Positions 17,879-26,634 of a DNA stretch of 64,000 bases are shown one piece after another (the first letter of the stretch is position 1; every line of letters begins with the position of its first letter). The notes under the pieces were generated by a model, which saw nothing but the letters and a program-made list of their open reading frames with translations, did no database searches and was not told the DNA's origin. The position numbers and the translations under genes are program-made. The stretch comes from Oxalobacteraceae bacterium. GTDB taxonomy: Bacteria; Pseudomonadota; Gammaproteobacteria; Burkholderiales; Burkholderiaceae_D. The stretch is from NCBI GenBank assembly GCA_947374865.1, contig CANCDR010000001.1:372001-436000 (forward strand), in the 5' to 3' direction.

Positions 17879-19189
17879 ATGAACATGAAAACATTTTGGT
17901 GCACCGTGCTCCGGCTTGGTGCTTTACTGAGCACGCTGATGCTCAACAGCGCCTGGGCTGCAGCACCGTCTGCCATCCTTTTGACGGCCGATCGTGTCTG
18001 GACAGGCGACGGCCAGATACACAGAGGCTGGGGCGTACTGATCTCGCAGGGCAAAATTGCGGCGGTCGGACCGATCGCACAGCTTTCTCCGCCGGCCGAT
18101 ACGGAACAGATCGCTTTGCCTGGCAAGACCCTGCTGCCGGGGCTGATTGACCTGCATTCCCATGTGCTGCTGCATCCCTATAACGAAACCAGCTGGGACG
18201 ACCAGGTGATGAAGGAAGCGGTCGAATACCGCACCATTCTGGCCACCCGCCACGCCGCCGATACTCTGCAGGCCGGATTTACCTCGCTGCGCGATCTGGG
18301 CAGCGAAGGCGCCTTGTATGCCGATGTGGCGATCCGTAAGGCGATCGACGCCGGGGTGATTCCGGGGCCGCGACTGTCGGTCGCGACTTTGGCGCTGGTC
18401 GCCTCGCATACCTATGGTCCGGCAGCGCGTAATTTTCGTCCTGACATGGACGTGCCGCATGGTGCACAGGAAGTCAGCGGTGTCGATGCCGCCGTCAAAG
18501 CAGTGCGCGAGCAGTCTTCCCACGGTGCGGACTGGATCAAGCTCTATGCCGACTATCGTACCGGCCCGGACGGCTCTTCTCGTGCCACGTTTTCGCAGGA
18601 AGAACTCAACGCCATCGTCCGCACGGCACATGATTCGGGCCGGCGGGTGGCCGCCCATGCGGGTACCGATGAAGGCATGCGCCGCTCTGTGCTGGCAGGG
18701 GTGGATACGATCGAGCATGGGTATGGCGGAACGGCGGCGACCTTCCGTCTGATGGCTGAACGTAAAGTTGTTTATGTGCCGACCTTGACGGCCTCCGAAG
18801 CGGTCAGCGAATATTTTCAGCAGCATGTGCGCGGCACGGCACCCACGCCCTCTATGCAGGCAGCCGCCAGCGCTTTCAAACTGGCACGTCAGCTGGGCGT
18901 GATCATCGGCTGTGGCAGTGATGTAGGGGTCTTCAAGCACGGCACCAATGTGCGCGAACTGGCGTGGATGGTCAAGCTGGGTATGCGTCCGAACGAAGCG
19001 CTGCTGTCGGCGACTTCCGTGGCTGCCGAGGTGCTCGGCAAGGGGAATGAATTAGGTCAGATCAAGGCCGGCTGGCTGGCCGACCTGATCGCCGTGGAAG
19101 GCGATCCAAGCGTGAACATTGGGGCGCTGGAGCAGGTCGCACTGGTGATGAAAGGGGGCGTACTTTACCGCCGACCAGCATTAAAATAA
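17879..19189 (+). CDS. Exported amidohydrolase family metallohydrolase
   Basis: A 436-residue amidohydrolase-superfamily enzyme with a signal peptide (cleavage near NSAWAAAP, residue 27). Metal ligands are visible: HSH at 93/95 in LIDLHSHVLLH, the likely carboxylated Lys in GADWIKLYADY, His in AAHAGT and IEHGYG, and Asp in GCGSDVGVF. The sequence resembles the imidazolonepropionase-like and Xaa-Pro dipeptidase/prolidase-type amidohydrolases that release amino acids from peptides or N-acyl amino acids. ATG at 17879 follows GAAAG; a second ATG at 17885 is possible. It shares a short divergent promoter region with the exported acylase, suggesting joint control and a shared substrate class. Confidence 0.9.
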   Translation: MNMKTFWCTVLRLGALLSTLMLNSAWAAAPSAILLTADRVWTGDGQIHRGWGVLISQGKIAAVGPIAQLSPPADTEQIALPGKTLLPGLIDLHSHVLLHPYNETSWDDQVMKEAVEYRTILATRHAADTLQAGFTSLRDLGSEGALYADVAIRKAIDAGVIPGPRLSVATLALVASHTYGPAARNFRPDMDVPHGAQEVSGVDAAVKAVREQSSHGADWIKLYADYRTGPDGSSRATFSQEELNAIVRTAHDSGRRVAAHAGTDEGMRRSVLAGVDTIEHGYGGTAATFRLMAERKVVYVPTLTASEAVSEYFQQHVRGTAPTPSMQAAASAFKLARQLGVIIGCGSDVGVFKHGTNVRELAWMVKLGMRPNEALLSATSVAAEVLGKGNELGQIKAGWLADLIAVEGDPSVNIGALEQVALVMKGGVLYRRPALK

Positions 19190-19247
19190 TGAGGCCGCCC
19201 GTTATGCAGTCTACATGTGACGACATCACGGGCCAGGCAAAAAAACT

Positions 19248-19670
19248 TTATGCGCGACCCACGATGGATGCGGTCGCCATCAATTCTTCCAACAAGGCCA
19301 GTGACACCCCGCCCGAAACGGCATACGGATCGAGCGCCGGAAGTTCGGAGTACTTGAGTACAGTGGAGGCGTTGACCTTGGCTACATTCACCTGACCCAT
19401 GGTCCAGCCACCAAAACGACGCTCGGTGATTTCTTCGTAGTGCAGGATCACGACGTCTTTGTGACGCTTGTCTGCGAGGATCAGACTAAACAACGCATTA
19501 ACGGCATTGCGTCCGCCCTCAATGGCTTGCAAATATTGTCCACCGCCGTAGCACAGAATGCCGGTGATGCCATTGCCGAGATTTTTTTTGCGCGAGGAAG
19601 CGAGAATCCCCTCGATATCATCAGGCGATTCGTTATGCGCCCGGCTTACATAAAGCAAACGTACCAGCAT
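19248..19670 (-). CDS. BLUF-domain blue-light sensor, stand-alone
   Basis: A 140-residue protein consisting of one BLUF domain (about 1-95) and a short C-terminal helical tail. Key residues: Tyr7 in LLYVSRA, Asn30, Gln48 in GGQYLQAIEG, Trp89 and Met91 in FGGWTMG. These match the Tyr, Asn, Gln, Trp and Met positions that form the flavin hydrogen-bond network in AppA-type photoreceptors. There is no fused output domain, so it should act by protein-protein contact, as PixD or YcgF-type short BLUFs do. The Shine-Dalgarno (AAGG) overlaps the folE stop codon (TAAGGCTCATG), so translation is directly coupled to GTP cyclohydrolase I. That pairing is unusual. Confidence 0.93.
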   Translation of the reverse strand: MLVRLLYVSRAHNESPDDIEGILASSRKKNLGNGITGILCYGGGQYLQAIEGGRNAVNALFSLILADKRHKDVVILHYEEITERRFGGWTMGQVNVAKVNASTVLKYSELPALDPYAVSGGVSLALLEELMATASIVGRA

Positions 19671-19675
19671 GAGCC

Positions 19676-20377
19676 TTAGCCCTTTCTAGGAATGAGTGAC
19701 AGAAATTCGCGACGCAAATTCGGATCTTTGAGGAAGGCGCCGCGCATGACCGAATTGATCATACGATTATCCATGTCTTTGACACCGCGCCAAGCCATGC
19801 AATAGTGATTCGCTTCCATGACGACGGCCAGACCATCCGGCTGTGTGCGTTCTTGGATCAGGTCGGCTAGTTGAACCACCGCCTCTTCCTGAATTTGCGG
19901 CCGGCCCATGACCCATTCCGCGAGCCGGGCATACTTAGACAGACCGATCACATTGGTATGCTCGTTTGGCAGCACGCCGATCCAGACCTTGCCGATCACC
20001 GGACAAAAATGGTGGCTGCATGCGCTGCGTACCGTGATCGGACCGACGATCATTAATTCATTTAAATGACCGACGTTGGGAAATTCGGTGATCGCAGGCT
20101 GCTTGACATAGCGGCCACGGAACACTTCATTGACGTACATCTTGGCCACGCGACGCGCCGTGTCCTGCGTATTGTGATCGCTGACAGTATCGATCACGAG
20201 ACTGTCGAGCACGCCCTTCATTTTGTCAGCGACTTCGTCGAGCAGCAGGTCGATTTCACCCGGCTCAATGAAGTCGGCAATATTGTCGTTGGCATGAAAA
20301 CGCTTGCGCGCTTGAGCGAGCCGCGTACGAATTTGGCTTGAAATGGTCGGGGTCATTTCCGATTCGAATTTTGTCAT
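19676..20377 (-). CDS. folE: GTP cyclohydrolase I
   Basis: A 233-residue GTP cyclohydrolase I, the first enzyme of folate and tetrahydropterin synthesis. Visible: zinc/GTP-site motif CSHHFCPVIGKVWIGVLPN, substrate-site RLAEW, and C-terminal HYCMAWRGVKD with the second zinc Cys. Length is near the usual 190-225 residues, with a slightly long N-terminus. Start 20377 (ATG) is used; an ATG at 20356 gives a seven-residue shorter protein. The stop codon overlaps the ribosome-binding site of the BLUF gene, and NAD-glutamate dehydrogenase lies 112 bp upstream on the same strand. The pterin-4a-carbinolamine dehydratase at 40738 shows the organism also handles pterin cofactor recycling. Confidence 0.95.
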   Translation of the reverse strand: MTKFESEMTPTISSQIRTRLAQARKRFHANDNIADFIEPGEIDLLLDEVADKMKGVLDSLVIDTVSDHNTQDTARRVAKMYVNEVFRGRYVKQPAITEFPNVGHLNELMIVGPITVRSACSHHFCPVIGKVWIGVLPNEHTNVIGLSKYARLAEWVMGRPQIQEEAVVQLADLIQERTQPDGLAVVMEANHYCMAWRGVKDMDNRMINSVMRGAFLKDPNLRREFLSLIPRKG

Positions 20378-20489
20378 AGGGCTTGATTAATAAGTTGCAT
20401 TCGTGCGATGGTAACAGAAATTCACGAATCGACTTTGCGGTCGAAACTTTGAGGATAAATCTGTAAGCGCGAGGCTTTGGTGAGGCCAT

Positions 20490-23400
20490 TCAGGTAAGGC
20501 CATCAGTACCCGCATTGGCTAGCGACTGGGCTAAATGTACGAGGTTATCGATTGCCTTGGCAGTCTCGTTGGCCTCGACTGGCAGACCATCCTTGATCAT
20601 ATTGCGCTGCACAATCCGTCCTTGCTGGTCGATCTTTTGCGACAGCAGGCGCGGCATGTGTAAGGCATGGGCATCCAGATCAGCATATAAGGCCGCCATC
20701 TGTAAGGCATTCCAGCCTTTCGCCCAAGCCTGGATGACCACGACTTCATCTACCCGATGTGCGCTAGCCAACTCACTGACCATCAGCGGACCGCAGCGAT
20801 TAACGACCTCATTGGCCAGCACGGTCGCCAAAATGGCATTTGCCAGCGGATGATCGAGCGCATTCCGCGCAGCGACCAGCGGTGGCGGAAAATACGGCGT
20901 GAGCAAGGCGCGCGCCCAGGGCTGCGCTGTCAGCGGCTGTTCGGCCAACAGACGCTTGAAGCGGTTCTTAACGTAGGCGCTCACGACCGCCAGTTCGGGC
21001 GCGCTCAGACCTCGGCCTTCGGCTTTGCGACGCTGGAGCTGCGCCTCGCTAGGCAGATATTCCTGCTCGCGAACGAGTACGCCTTCGGCTTCCAGGTCGG
21101 CGATCAGTGCGGCATAGGCATCGACCTGAGCGGACAAAACCTGCCCCTGTTCTTCGCGCGCCAGCAGATGCGTTTGCAGGCGGTTATCGCGCAGCACCAA
21201 CGTCTCGATATCGGGCGCAATATGATTGAGCAGCGGCGTGCGTTGATCCGGCGCCAGACTGCCGGCATTGACTTCTGCGTCGAGCCAGATCTTGACATTG
21301 ACTTCATGATCCGAGCAATCCACGCCGGCAGAATTATCGATGGCATCGGTAAAAATACGGCCGCCCTTGAGGGCAAATTCAATCCGACCAGCCTGAGTCG
21401 CGCCAAGATTGCCACCTTCTGCGACCACTCTGCAACGTAAGGACGCACCGTCGACACGCACGGCATCATTGGCGCGATCCTTGACCTGCAGATGCGTCTC
21501 GCTGCTGGCCTTGATGTAGGTACCGATTCCGCCGTTATAAAACAGATCGACCGGGGCGCGCAGAATGGCATGCAGCAGTTCATCCGGCGTATAGCTGAGC
21601 GCATCCGTATCAAGCAGCGCACGTACCTGCGGCGACAGCGGGATACTGCGGGCACTGCGCGCCCAGACGCCACCGCCGGCAGAAATCAGCAGCTTATCGT
21701 AGTCATCCCAGGAGGAGCGCGGCAAGGCAAACAGACGGGCACGTTCGGCATAAGCGAGCGCCAGATCCGGATGTGGGTCGATGAACACATGCCGGTGATC
21801 GAAGGCGGCTACCAGCCGGATCTGGCGCGACAGTAATACGCCATTACCGAATACGTCACCCGACATGTCGCCCACGCCGACCACACTGATCGGCGTGGTG
21901 TCGAGATCATGATCGAGTTCGTAAAAATGACGCTTGACGGCTTCCCAAGCGCCCTTGGCCGTGATACCGAGTTTTTTATGATCATAGCCATTCGAGCCGC
22001 CAGACGCGAAGGCATCGCCGAGCCAGAAACCACGCTGCATGGCGATGCCATTGGCGATGTCGGAAAAGGTCGCCGTGCCTTTGTCGGCCGCGACGACCAG
22101 GTAGGGATCGTCGTCGTCGTAACAGACCGTCTCGGTCGGCCTGATGACGCTGCCATCGACACGGTTATCAGTCAGATCCAACAGGCCGGCGATGAACAGA
22201 CGGTAAACCGCTTCGCCTTCGGCGGCGATCAGTTCACGCGCTGCATCGGCAGGCAGCATCTTGCACACGAAGCCGCCTTTGGCGCCGGCAGGAACGATGA
22301 CGGCGTTTTTGACCATCTGCGCTTTCACCAGGCCGAGTACCTCGGTGCGGTAATCTTCCATGCGATCTGACCAGCGCAGACCGCCGCGCGCGACCGGTCC
22401 TCCGCGTAAATGCACGCCTTCAAAGCGACGCGAAAAGACGAACATTTCCCGATAAGGTCTTGGCTGTGGCAAGAGTGCACATGCGCTGCTGTCAAACTTG
22501 AACAGGATGGTGTCGCCTGATTGCGCGCGCTGAAAGTAAGAGGTGCGCAAAGTTGCCAGCATCAGATCCGCCAGACTGCGCAGAATATCTTCGGTATCGG
22601 CGTGATTAATGTCGGCCAGAGATAATTTGATATTTTGCAGCGCCGTCGTCCCTACGCTGCGCTGCGCTGAATCGAATGCCGGATTAAAGCGCAGTAGAAA
22701 TCCATCGACCAAGGCGCGCACCGCAGCGGGCTGTTTGCGCAAACAGTCGGCGATATAACGCAGCGAAAAACGGCAGCCGGCCTGGCGCCAATAGCTGGCG
22801 TAAGCACGAATCATCTGCACCTGCTGCAAACGCAGACCGGCTTCGATGAGCAAGCCATTCATGCGACCGTCCTCGGCCTCCTTATTCAAGAGCGCCGAAA
22901 AAAATTCTTCTGCCACTTCCGCAACGCCAGGCTGCATCAGCTTGGCAGCGCTATGGCCATCTACCTTGAGCACCGTGACGAAATAGTTTGCATTCTGCAG
23001 GCCGCAGATAGCATAGGTCTGTTCACGTTCGACTGCCACACCGGCGTTATGCAGCAGCGGCAGAATGTTCGACAGCGCAGGCGCCGCACCCTGCGCCAAT
23101 AAACGAATATTGACAGTGCCCTGGGCACTGCCCTCGATGTGTACCTGCAGGCGACCGGACTGCGGATGAATCAGCAAAGCGGATAAATCAGCGAAGGCTA
23201 CCGCGGGCGCATTGTGGGCCTGATAATCGCCCGGCAGTTCGGGCAATAGCGTGCGCAATGCAGAGCGCCGCGCAGGCTCTGCAGCGCCGTCGATGAGCTG
23301 AGAAAATGTGCTGTGCCATCCATCGACGGCTGCCAGCAGTGGCTGGGCGATATCGGTATCGAGTTGCAGATCGCGCCGCGCCGCAGTGGCATTCAGATGG

Positions 23401-24818
23401 GCATTCAGATTGGCATTCAGATTGGCGATCAGATGCAGGCGTGCCAGTGGCCCGTCGGACAAAAGTGTCTGGCTGCGCACATCCGTCGCTGCGGACAACG
23501 TGCGCAAGTTGTTCGAAAGTCGTTCAGCCAGCTGCGCGCTATAGCGATCGCGCGGCATGTAAATGAAGACGTTGAGGTGTCGGCCATATTTATCCGGCCG
23601 GACAAAGACGATCGAGCGCGGCTGCTTGTAGAGGGCGACGACGGTACTACAGACCGTAGCCAGCCAGTCAATCGAGGCTTCGAGCACCTCGGTACGCGGT
23701 AGTGATTCGAGCACTTCAAGAAATTTTTCACGCCGAAATCCTGCATGACGAATATCGGCTAATTGCAATACCTGCGCCACCCGTCCGCGGGCAAAGGGCG
23801 TTTGGCTCAATGGGGTCGACATCGCCGCACGCGAAAATAAGCCGATGAAGCAATGCTCGCCGAGCACCTGCCCATTGGCATCCATCTGCCGCACACCAAA
23901 ATAATCGAGCTGCAGATCACGATGGAGAGTCGACAGCACATCAGCCTTGACGATGGCCAGACTGGCTTGCCGATCGATGAGGCTGCGGCGGTCTTCCGGA
24001 ATACCGGCCAGGGAGGTTTCATACAAAGGATGGGCTGCGTCGCGCAGTACACCTAGCCGGCTGCCTGTATCGAGCTGCAATGGATCGGCGTCGGCCTGCA
24101 ATCGATAGTAGGCATAACCAAAGGCTTCAAAACCTTCTGCATGGGCCCACTGGAGGAAGGCTGCTGTTTCCTGCGCATCGTTCGCGCGCGGATCCGCAGA
24201 GTTGAGCTGCTGCGCGAGTTCGCGCATGATCTGGCGCATGGCAGCAGTGTCACGCTGAACGGCTGCGGCGTCGGCGGCGATCTCGAGCAAGGACTGAGTC
24301 AGTGCTTGCTGGGCCGGCGCAGTGAGGGCATCTTTGAGCAGGATCAAGACATGGGATTCGTTATGGTCGTCGTCTGCTGCGGCAGACGTGGCTTGCAGTA
24401 AGCGACCGTTGGCATCGCGCTCGACTGCCAGCACAGCGTTGAGCACCGCACGGGTCTCGATCCGCATACGGCGCAAGGCCATGACGATGGAATCCACCAG
24501 AAAAGGCATATCCCGATTCACGATCAGCAAGGCCGTCGCCAGATCGCCACGCCCGTCCTGATAATCATGGACTGCCAGCTGACAGGCACTGCCACTGCGA
24601 TGCGCTAGTTGGGCGAAGGCGACCCACAAGACGGACGCCAGACTGACCGCCGTCGTACCGGCGAGGTCTTCTTCGTCGAGCGAATCGAGCCAGAGGTCAA
24701 TGACTTGGGTGATCTGATGCTGATCAGGATGGGTCAGATCGGCGGTAGCGGGGTACAGTGCGCGTGCGGTCGAACGGATGCTGCGGGTTGCAAAAATCGA
24801 TTGTGACAATTGATTCAT
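20490..24818 (-). CDS. gdhB: Large NAD-specific glutamate dehydrogenase
   Basis: A 1442-residue NAD-GDH of the large proteobacterial class, converting glutamate to 2-oxoglutarate and ammonium. N-terminal regulatory region about 1-650; the catalytic core holds GGLRWSDRMEDYRTE, the substrate-binding Lys in VPAGAKGGF, EGGNLGATQAGRIEF and TDAIDNSAGVDCSDHEVN. The start is firm: GGAGGG lies 4-5 nt before the ATG at 24818. Typical members are about 1600 residues, so this one is about 170 shorter, the loss falling in the N-terminal regulatory part. A 12-bp tandem repeat inserts an Asn-Leu-Asn-Ala run near residue 470. It is followed by folE and preceded by an amino-acid permease on the same strand, consistent with amino-acid catabolism. 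The symbol follows Pseudomonas usage. Confidence 0.93.
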   Translation of the reverse strand: MNQLSQSIFATRSIRSTARALYPATADLTHPDQHQITQVIDLWLDSLDEEDLAGTTAVSLASVLWVAFAQLAHRSGSACQLAVHDYQDGRGDLATALLIVNRDMPFLVDSIVMALRRMRIETRAVLNAVLAVERDANGRLLQATSAAADDDHNESHVLILLKDALTAPAQQALTQSLLEIAADAAAVQRDTAAMRQIMRELAQQLNSADPRANDAQETAAFLQWAHAEGFEAFGYAYYRLQADADPLQLDTGSRLGVLRDAAHPLYETSLAGIPEDRRSLIDRQASLAIVKADVLSTLHRDLQLDYFGVRQMDANGQVLGEHCFIGLFSRAAMSTPLSQTPFARGRVAQVLQLADIRHAGFRREKFLEVLESLPRTEVLEASIDWLATVCSTVVALYKQPRSIVFVRPDKYGRHLNVFIYMPRDRYSAQLAERLSNNLRTLSAATDVRSQTLLSDGPLARLHLIANLNANLNAHLNATAARRDLQLDTDIAQPLLAAVDGWHSTFSQLIDGAAEPARRSALRTLLPELPGDYQAHNAPAVAFADLSALLIHPQSGRLQVHIEGSAQGTVNIRLLAQGAAPALSNILPLLHNAGVAVEREQTYAICGLQNANYFVTVLKVDGHSAAKLMQPGVAEVAEEFFSALLNKEAEDGRMNGLLIEAGLRLQQVQMIRAYASYWRQAGCRFSLRYIADCLRKQPAAVRALVDGFLLRFNPAFDSAQRSVGTTALQNIKLSLADINHADTEDILRSLADLMLATLRTSYFQRAQSGDTILFKFDSSACALLPQPRPYREMFVFSRRFEGVHLRGGPVARGGLRWSDRMEDYRTEVLGLVKAQMVKNAVIVPAGAKGGFVCKMLPADAARELIAAEGEAVYRLFIAGLLDLTDNRVDGSVIRPTETVCYDDDDPYLVVAADKGTATFSDIANGIAMQRGFWLGDAFASGGSNGYDHKKLGITAKGAWEAVKRHFYELDHDLDTTPISVVGVGDMSGDVFGNGVLLSRQIRLVAAFDHRHVFIDPHPDLALAYAERARLFALPRSSWDDYDKLLISAGGGVWARSARSIPLSPQVRALLDTDALSYTPDELLHAILRAPVDLFYNGGIGTYIKASSETHLQVKDRANDAVRVDGASLRCRVVAEGGNLGATQAGRIEFALKGGRIFTDAIDNSAGVDCSDHEVNVKIWLDAEVNAGSLAPDQRTPLLNHIAPDIETLVLRDNRLQTHLLAREEQGQVLSAQVDAYAALIADLEAEGVLVREQEYLPSEAQLQRRKAEGRGLSAPELAVVSAYVKNRFKRLLAEQPLTAQPWARALLTPYFPPPLVAARNALDHPLANAILATVLANEVVNRCGPLMVSELASAHRVDEVVVIQAWAKGWNALQMAALYADLDAHALHMPRLLSQKIDQQGRIVQRNMIKDGLPVEANETAKAIDNLVHLAQSLANAGTDGLT
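23388..23435 (-). repeat. Four 12-bp tandem repeats inside the glutamate dehydrogenase gene
   Basis: Four near-perfect copies of GGCATTCAGATT (plus strand) in frame in the regulatory part of NAD-GDH, giving repeated Asn-Leu-Asn-Ala. A degenerate partial copy follows. The unit length keeps the frame. Confidence 0.85.
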
Positions 24819-24887
24819 AGGTCCCTCCGGTAAGGGAACAGTCTGAGCCAAGTTTCACCTTCGCGCTTTCAGCAAGGCGACATCGAT

Positions 24888-26390
24888 TTACAGCACTGCG
24901 GCACGCTTAGCGACCTTACTCACGACAGCCAGCGCCAGTCGTGAATGACGCATGCCGTAGAAGAAATAACAGACCAGCGCGATCGCCATCCAGATCAAAA
25001 ATACGCGGTACGTCATGGCCGATAAATCTTTCATGATGTAGAGGCAGGCGATGATCGACAGGCCCGGTACGATATAGGGACCGAAGGGCACCCGAAAGCC
25101 GGTAACGTCCGCGCCAATACCCTTATGTCGCATCACCGGCACGGCCACCGAGACCACGATAAAGGCAAACAGCGTGCCCATGCTGACCATGTCCCACAAG
25201 AATCCGGCATCGACAAAACCCGCCACCAGAGCCACGGCCAGGCAAACGATCACCGTATTCGTCACCGGAACGCCGGATTTGATCGACACGCTCTGAAACA
25301 GTGCCGGCACCAGACCATCGCGGCTGATGGCGTACAAAATACGCGTCTGACCGTAGATAGTCACCAGCGTCACCGAAAAAACCGAAATCACTGCACCCGC
25401 TGACAGCACCAGTGCGGGCCAGGTTTTACCGGTGACGTTTTGCAGGATCACCGACAAGCCTGCTTCCTGCCCCTCAAACAGGGCCGCCGGCTGCGCACCC
25501 ACGGCGATCACGGCGACTAACAAATAGAACACCGTCACAATGCCCAGCGCGAGCAGAATCCCGCGCGGCACATTGCGCTTGGGGTCGCGCACTTCTTCGC
25601 CGGCCGTGGCCACCGTATCGATACCGATAAAGGAAAAAAATACCGTACCAGCAGCCGAGGTCACGCCGGCCATACCAGCCATGCCCTTGGCGTTATCAGC
25701 GTTAAAAAAGGGGGTGAAATTTTCAATGTGAAAACCAGAGACCGCCACCACGCAAAAGAAGACCAGGATCGCCAGCTTAATGAGCACCATCACCGCATTC
25801 GCCGTCGACGATTCCTGGGCGCCACGCACCAGCAAGGCCCCGCACATGGCGATCAGGATAATCGGTGGCAGATTGAAATTGCCGGGATGGATTTCCATCC
25901 CATTTACCCCTGCGACGATCATCGGCGAGCGCAGCACTTCGGGGATGCTCCAGCCGAAGGCATTGGTGAGGAAATTATTCAGGTAGGCTGACCAGCCAAT
26001 CGAGGTCGCGCTGGCTGCCAGTCCATATTCCAGCAGCAGACAGGCCGCCACCACAAACGCCAGAAACTCACCCACGGTGGCATAGGCATACGAATACGAT
26101 GAACCGGCAGCAGGAATCCGAAACGACAGTTCGGCATAACACAGCGCCGTCAGGCCCGCCGTCACGGCCGCCATCAGAAAGGCCAGTATCACCGCCGGGC
26201 CGGCTTTAGGCACGGCTTCTGCGAGCGTAAAGAAAATCCCGGTGCCAATCGTCGCGCCGACGCCGATCATCGACAAAGAAAACAGTCCTAGTGTGCGCTG
26301 CAAACCGCCGCTGCTGTGTTCATGCTGCGCATCGCTGCCATCAGTCGGTTTGGTACGGATCAGGCGTTGAGCCAAAGTCAGCAGGCGCAC
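24888..26390 (-). CDS. APC-family amino-acid permease
   Basis: A 500-residue inner-membrane transporter with about 12-14 hydrophobic segments. The APC signature is at the first helices (SMIGVGATIGTGIFFTLAEA) and the helix 2-3 motif AELSFRIPAAGSSYSYAYATVGEF. It resembles the cationic amino acid transporter (CAT/YfnA) subgroup, which carries arginine, lysine or neutral amino acids by proton coupling. The start is GTG at 26390, with GGAG 5 nt upstream; an in-frame TGA about 40 nt upstream limits extension. It sits between the aminotransferase and NAD-GDH genes on one strand, so uptake and breakdown of arginine-family or other amino acids is the likely theme. Substrate is not readable from sequence. 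Confidence 0.9.
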   Translation of the reverse strand: MRLLTLAQRLIRTKPTDGSDAQHEHSSGGLQRTLGLFSLSMIGVGATIGTGIFFTLAEAVPKAGPAVILAFLMAAVTAGLTALCYAELSFRIPAAGSSYSYAYATVGEFLAFVVAACLLLEYGLAASATSIGWSAYLNNFLTNAFGWSIPEVLRSPMIVAGVNGMEIHPGNFNLPPIILIAMCGALLVRGAQESSTANAVMVLIKLAILVFFCVVAVSGFHIENFTPFFNADNAKGMAGMAGVTSAAGTVFFSFIGIDTVATAGEEVRDPKRNVPRGILLALGIVTVFYLLVAVIAVGAQPAALFEGQEAGLSVILQNVTGKTWPALVLSAGAVISVFSVTLVTIYGQTRILYAISRDGLVPALFQSVSIKSGVPVTNTVIVCLAVALVAGFVDAGFLWDMVSMGTLFAFIVVSVAVPVMRHKGIGADVTGFRVPFGPYIVPGLSIIACLYIMKDLSAMTYRVFLIWMAIALVCYFFYGMRHSRLALAVVSKVAKRAAVL

Positions 26391-26459
26391 ATCGACTCCA
26401 TTCGAGAAAAATTCGAGGAAAAAAATTCAGAAAAACAGCACACAGAGGGCCAGAGCATG

Positions 26460-26518
26460 CCCCCCCCCTTAAAGCAAACATCGCAAACATCGCAAACATC
26501 GCAAACATCGCCGACATC
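26460..26518. repeat. C9 tract plus 9-bp tandem repeats upstream of the permease
   Basis: Nine consecutive C residues (26460-26468) are followed by four perfect GCAAACATC units (26474-26509) and one degenerate unit (26510-26518). They lie 70-130 bp upstream of the permease GTG in the gap after the aminotransferase gene. Both elements are typical slippage-prone sequence. Confidence 0.9.
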
Positions 26519-26634
26519 AGGAACATAGATAGTCCCGTGCGGCGACGAAGTGCGCAAATTATAGGGCAAGCCGGGAATGTGTTGCTGTAAATAAAAAAGG
26601 CCGCCTCACCGGACGGCACCAAGGGTGCGTTGAC

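Noticed and set aside
26341-26622. Minus-strand frame with repeated Met-Phe-Ala
   Set aside because: Created by the 9-bp repeat and C9 tract; it overlaps the permease start and lacks a ribosome-binding site or recognised domain.
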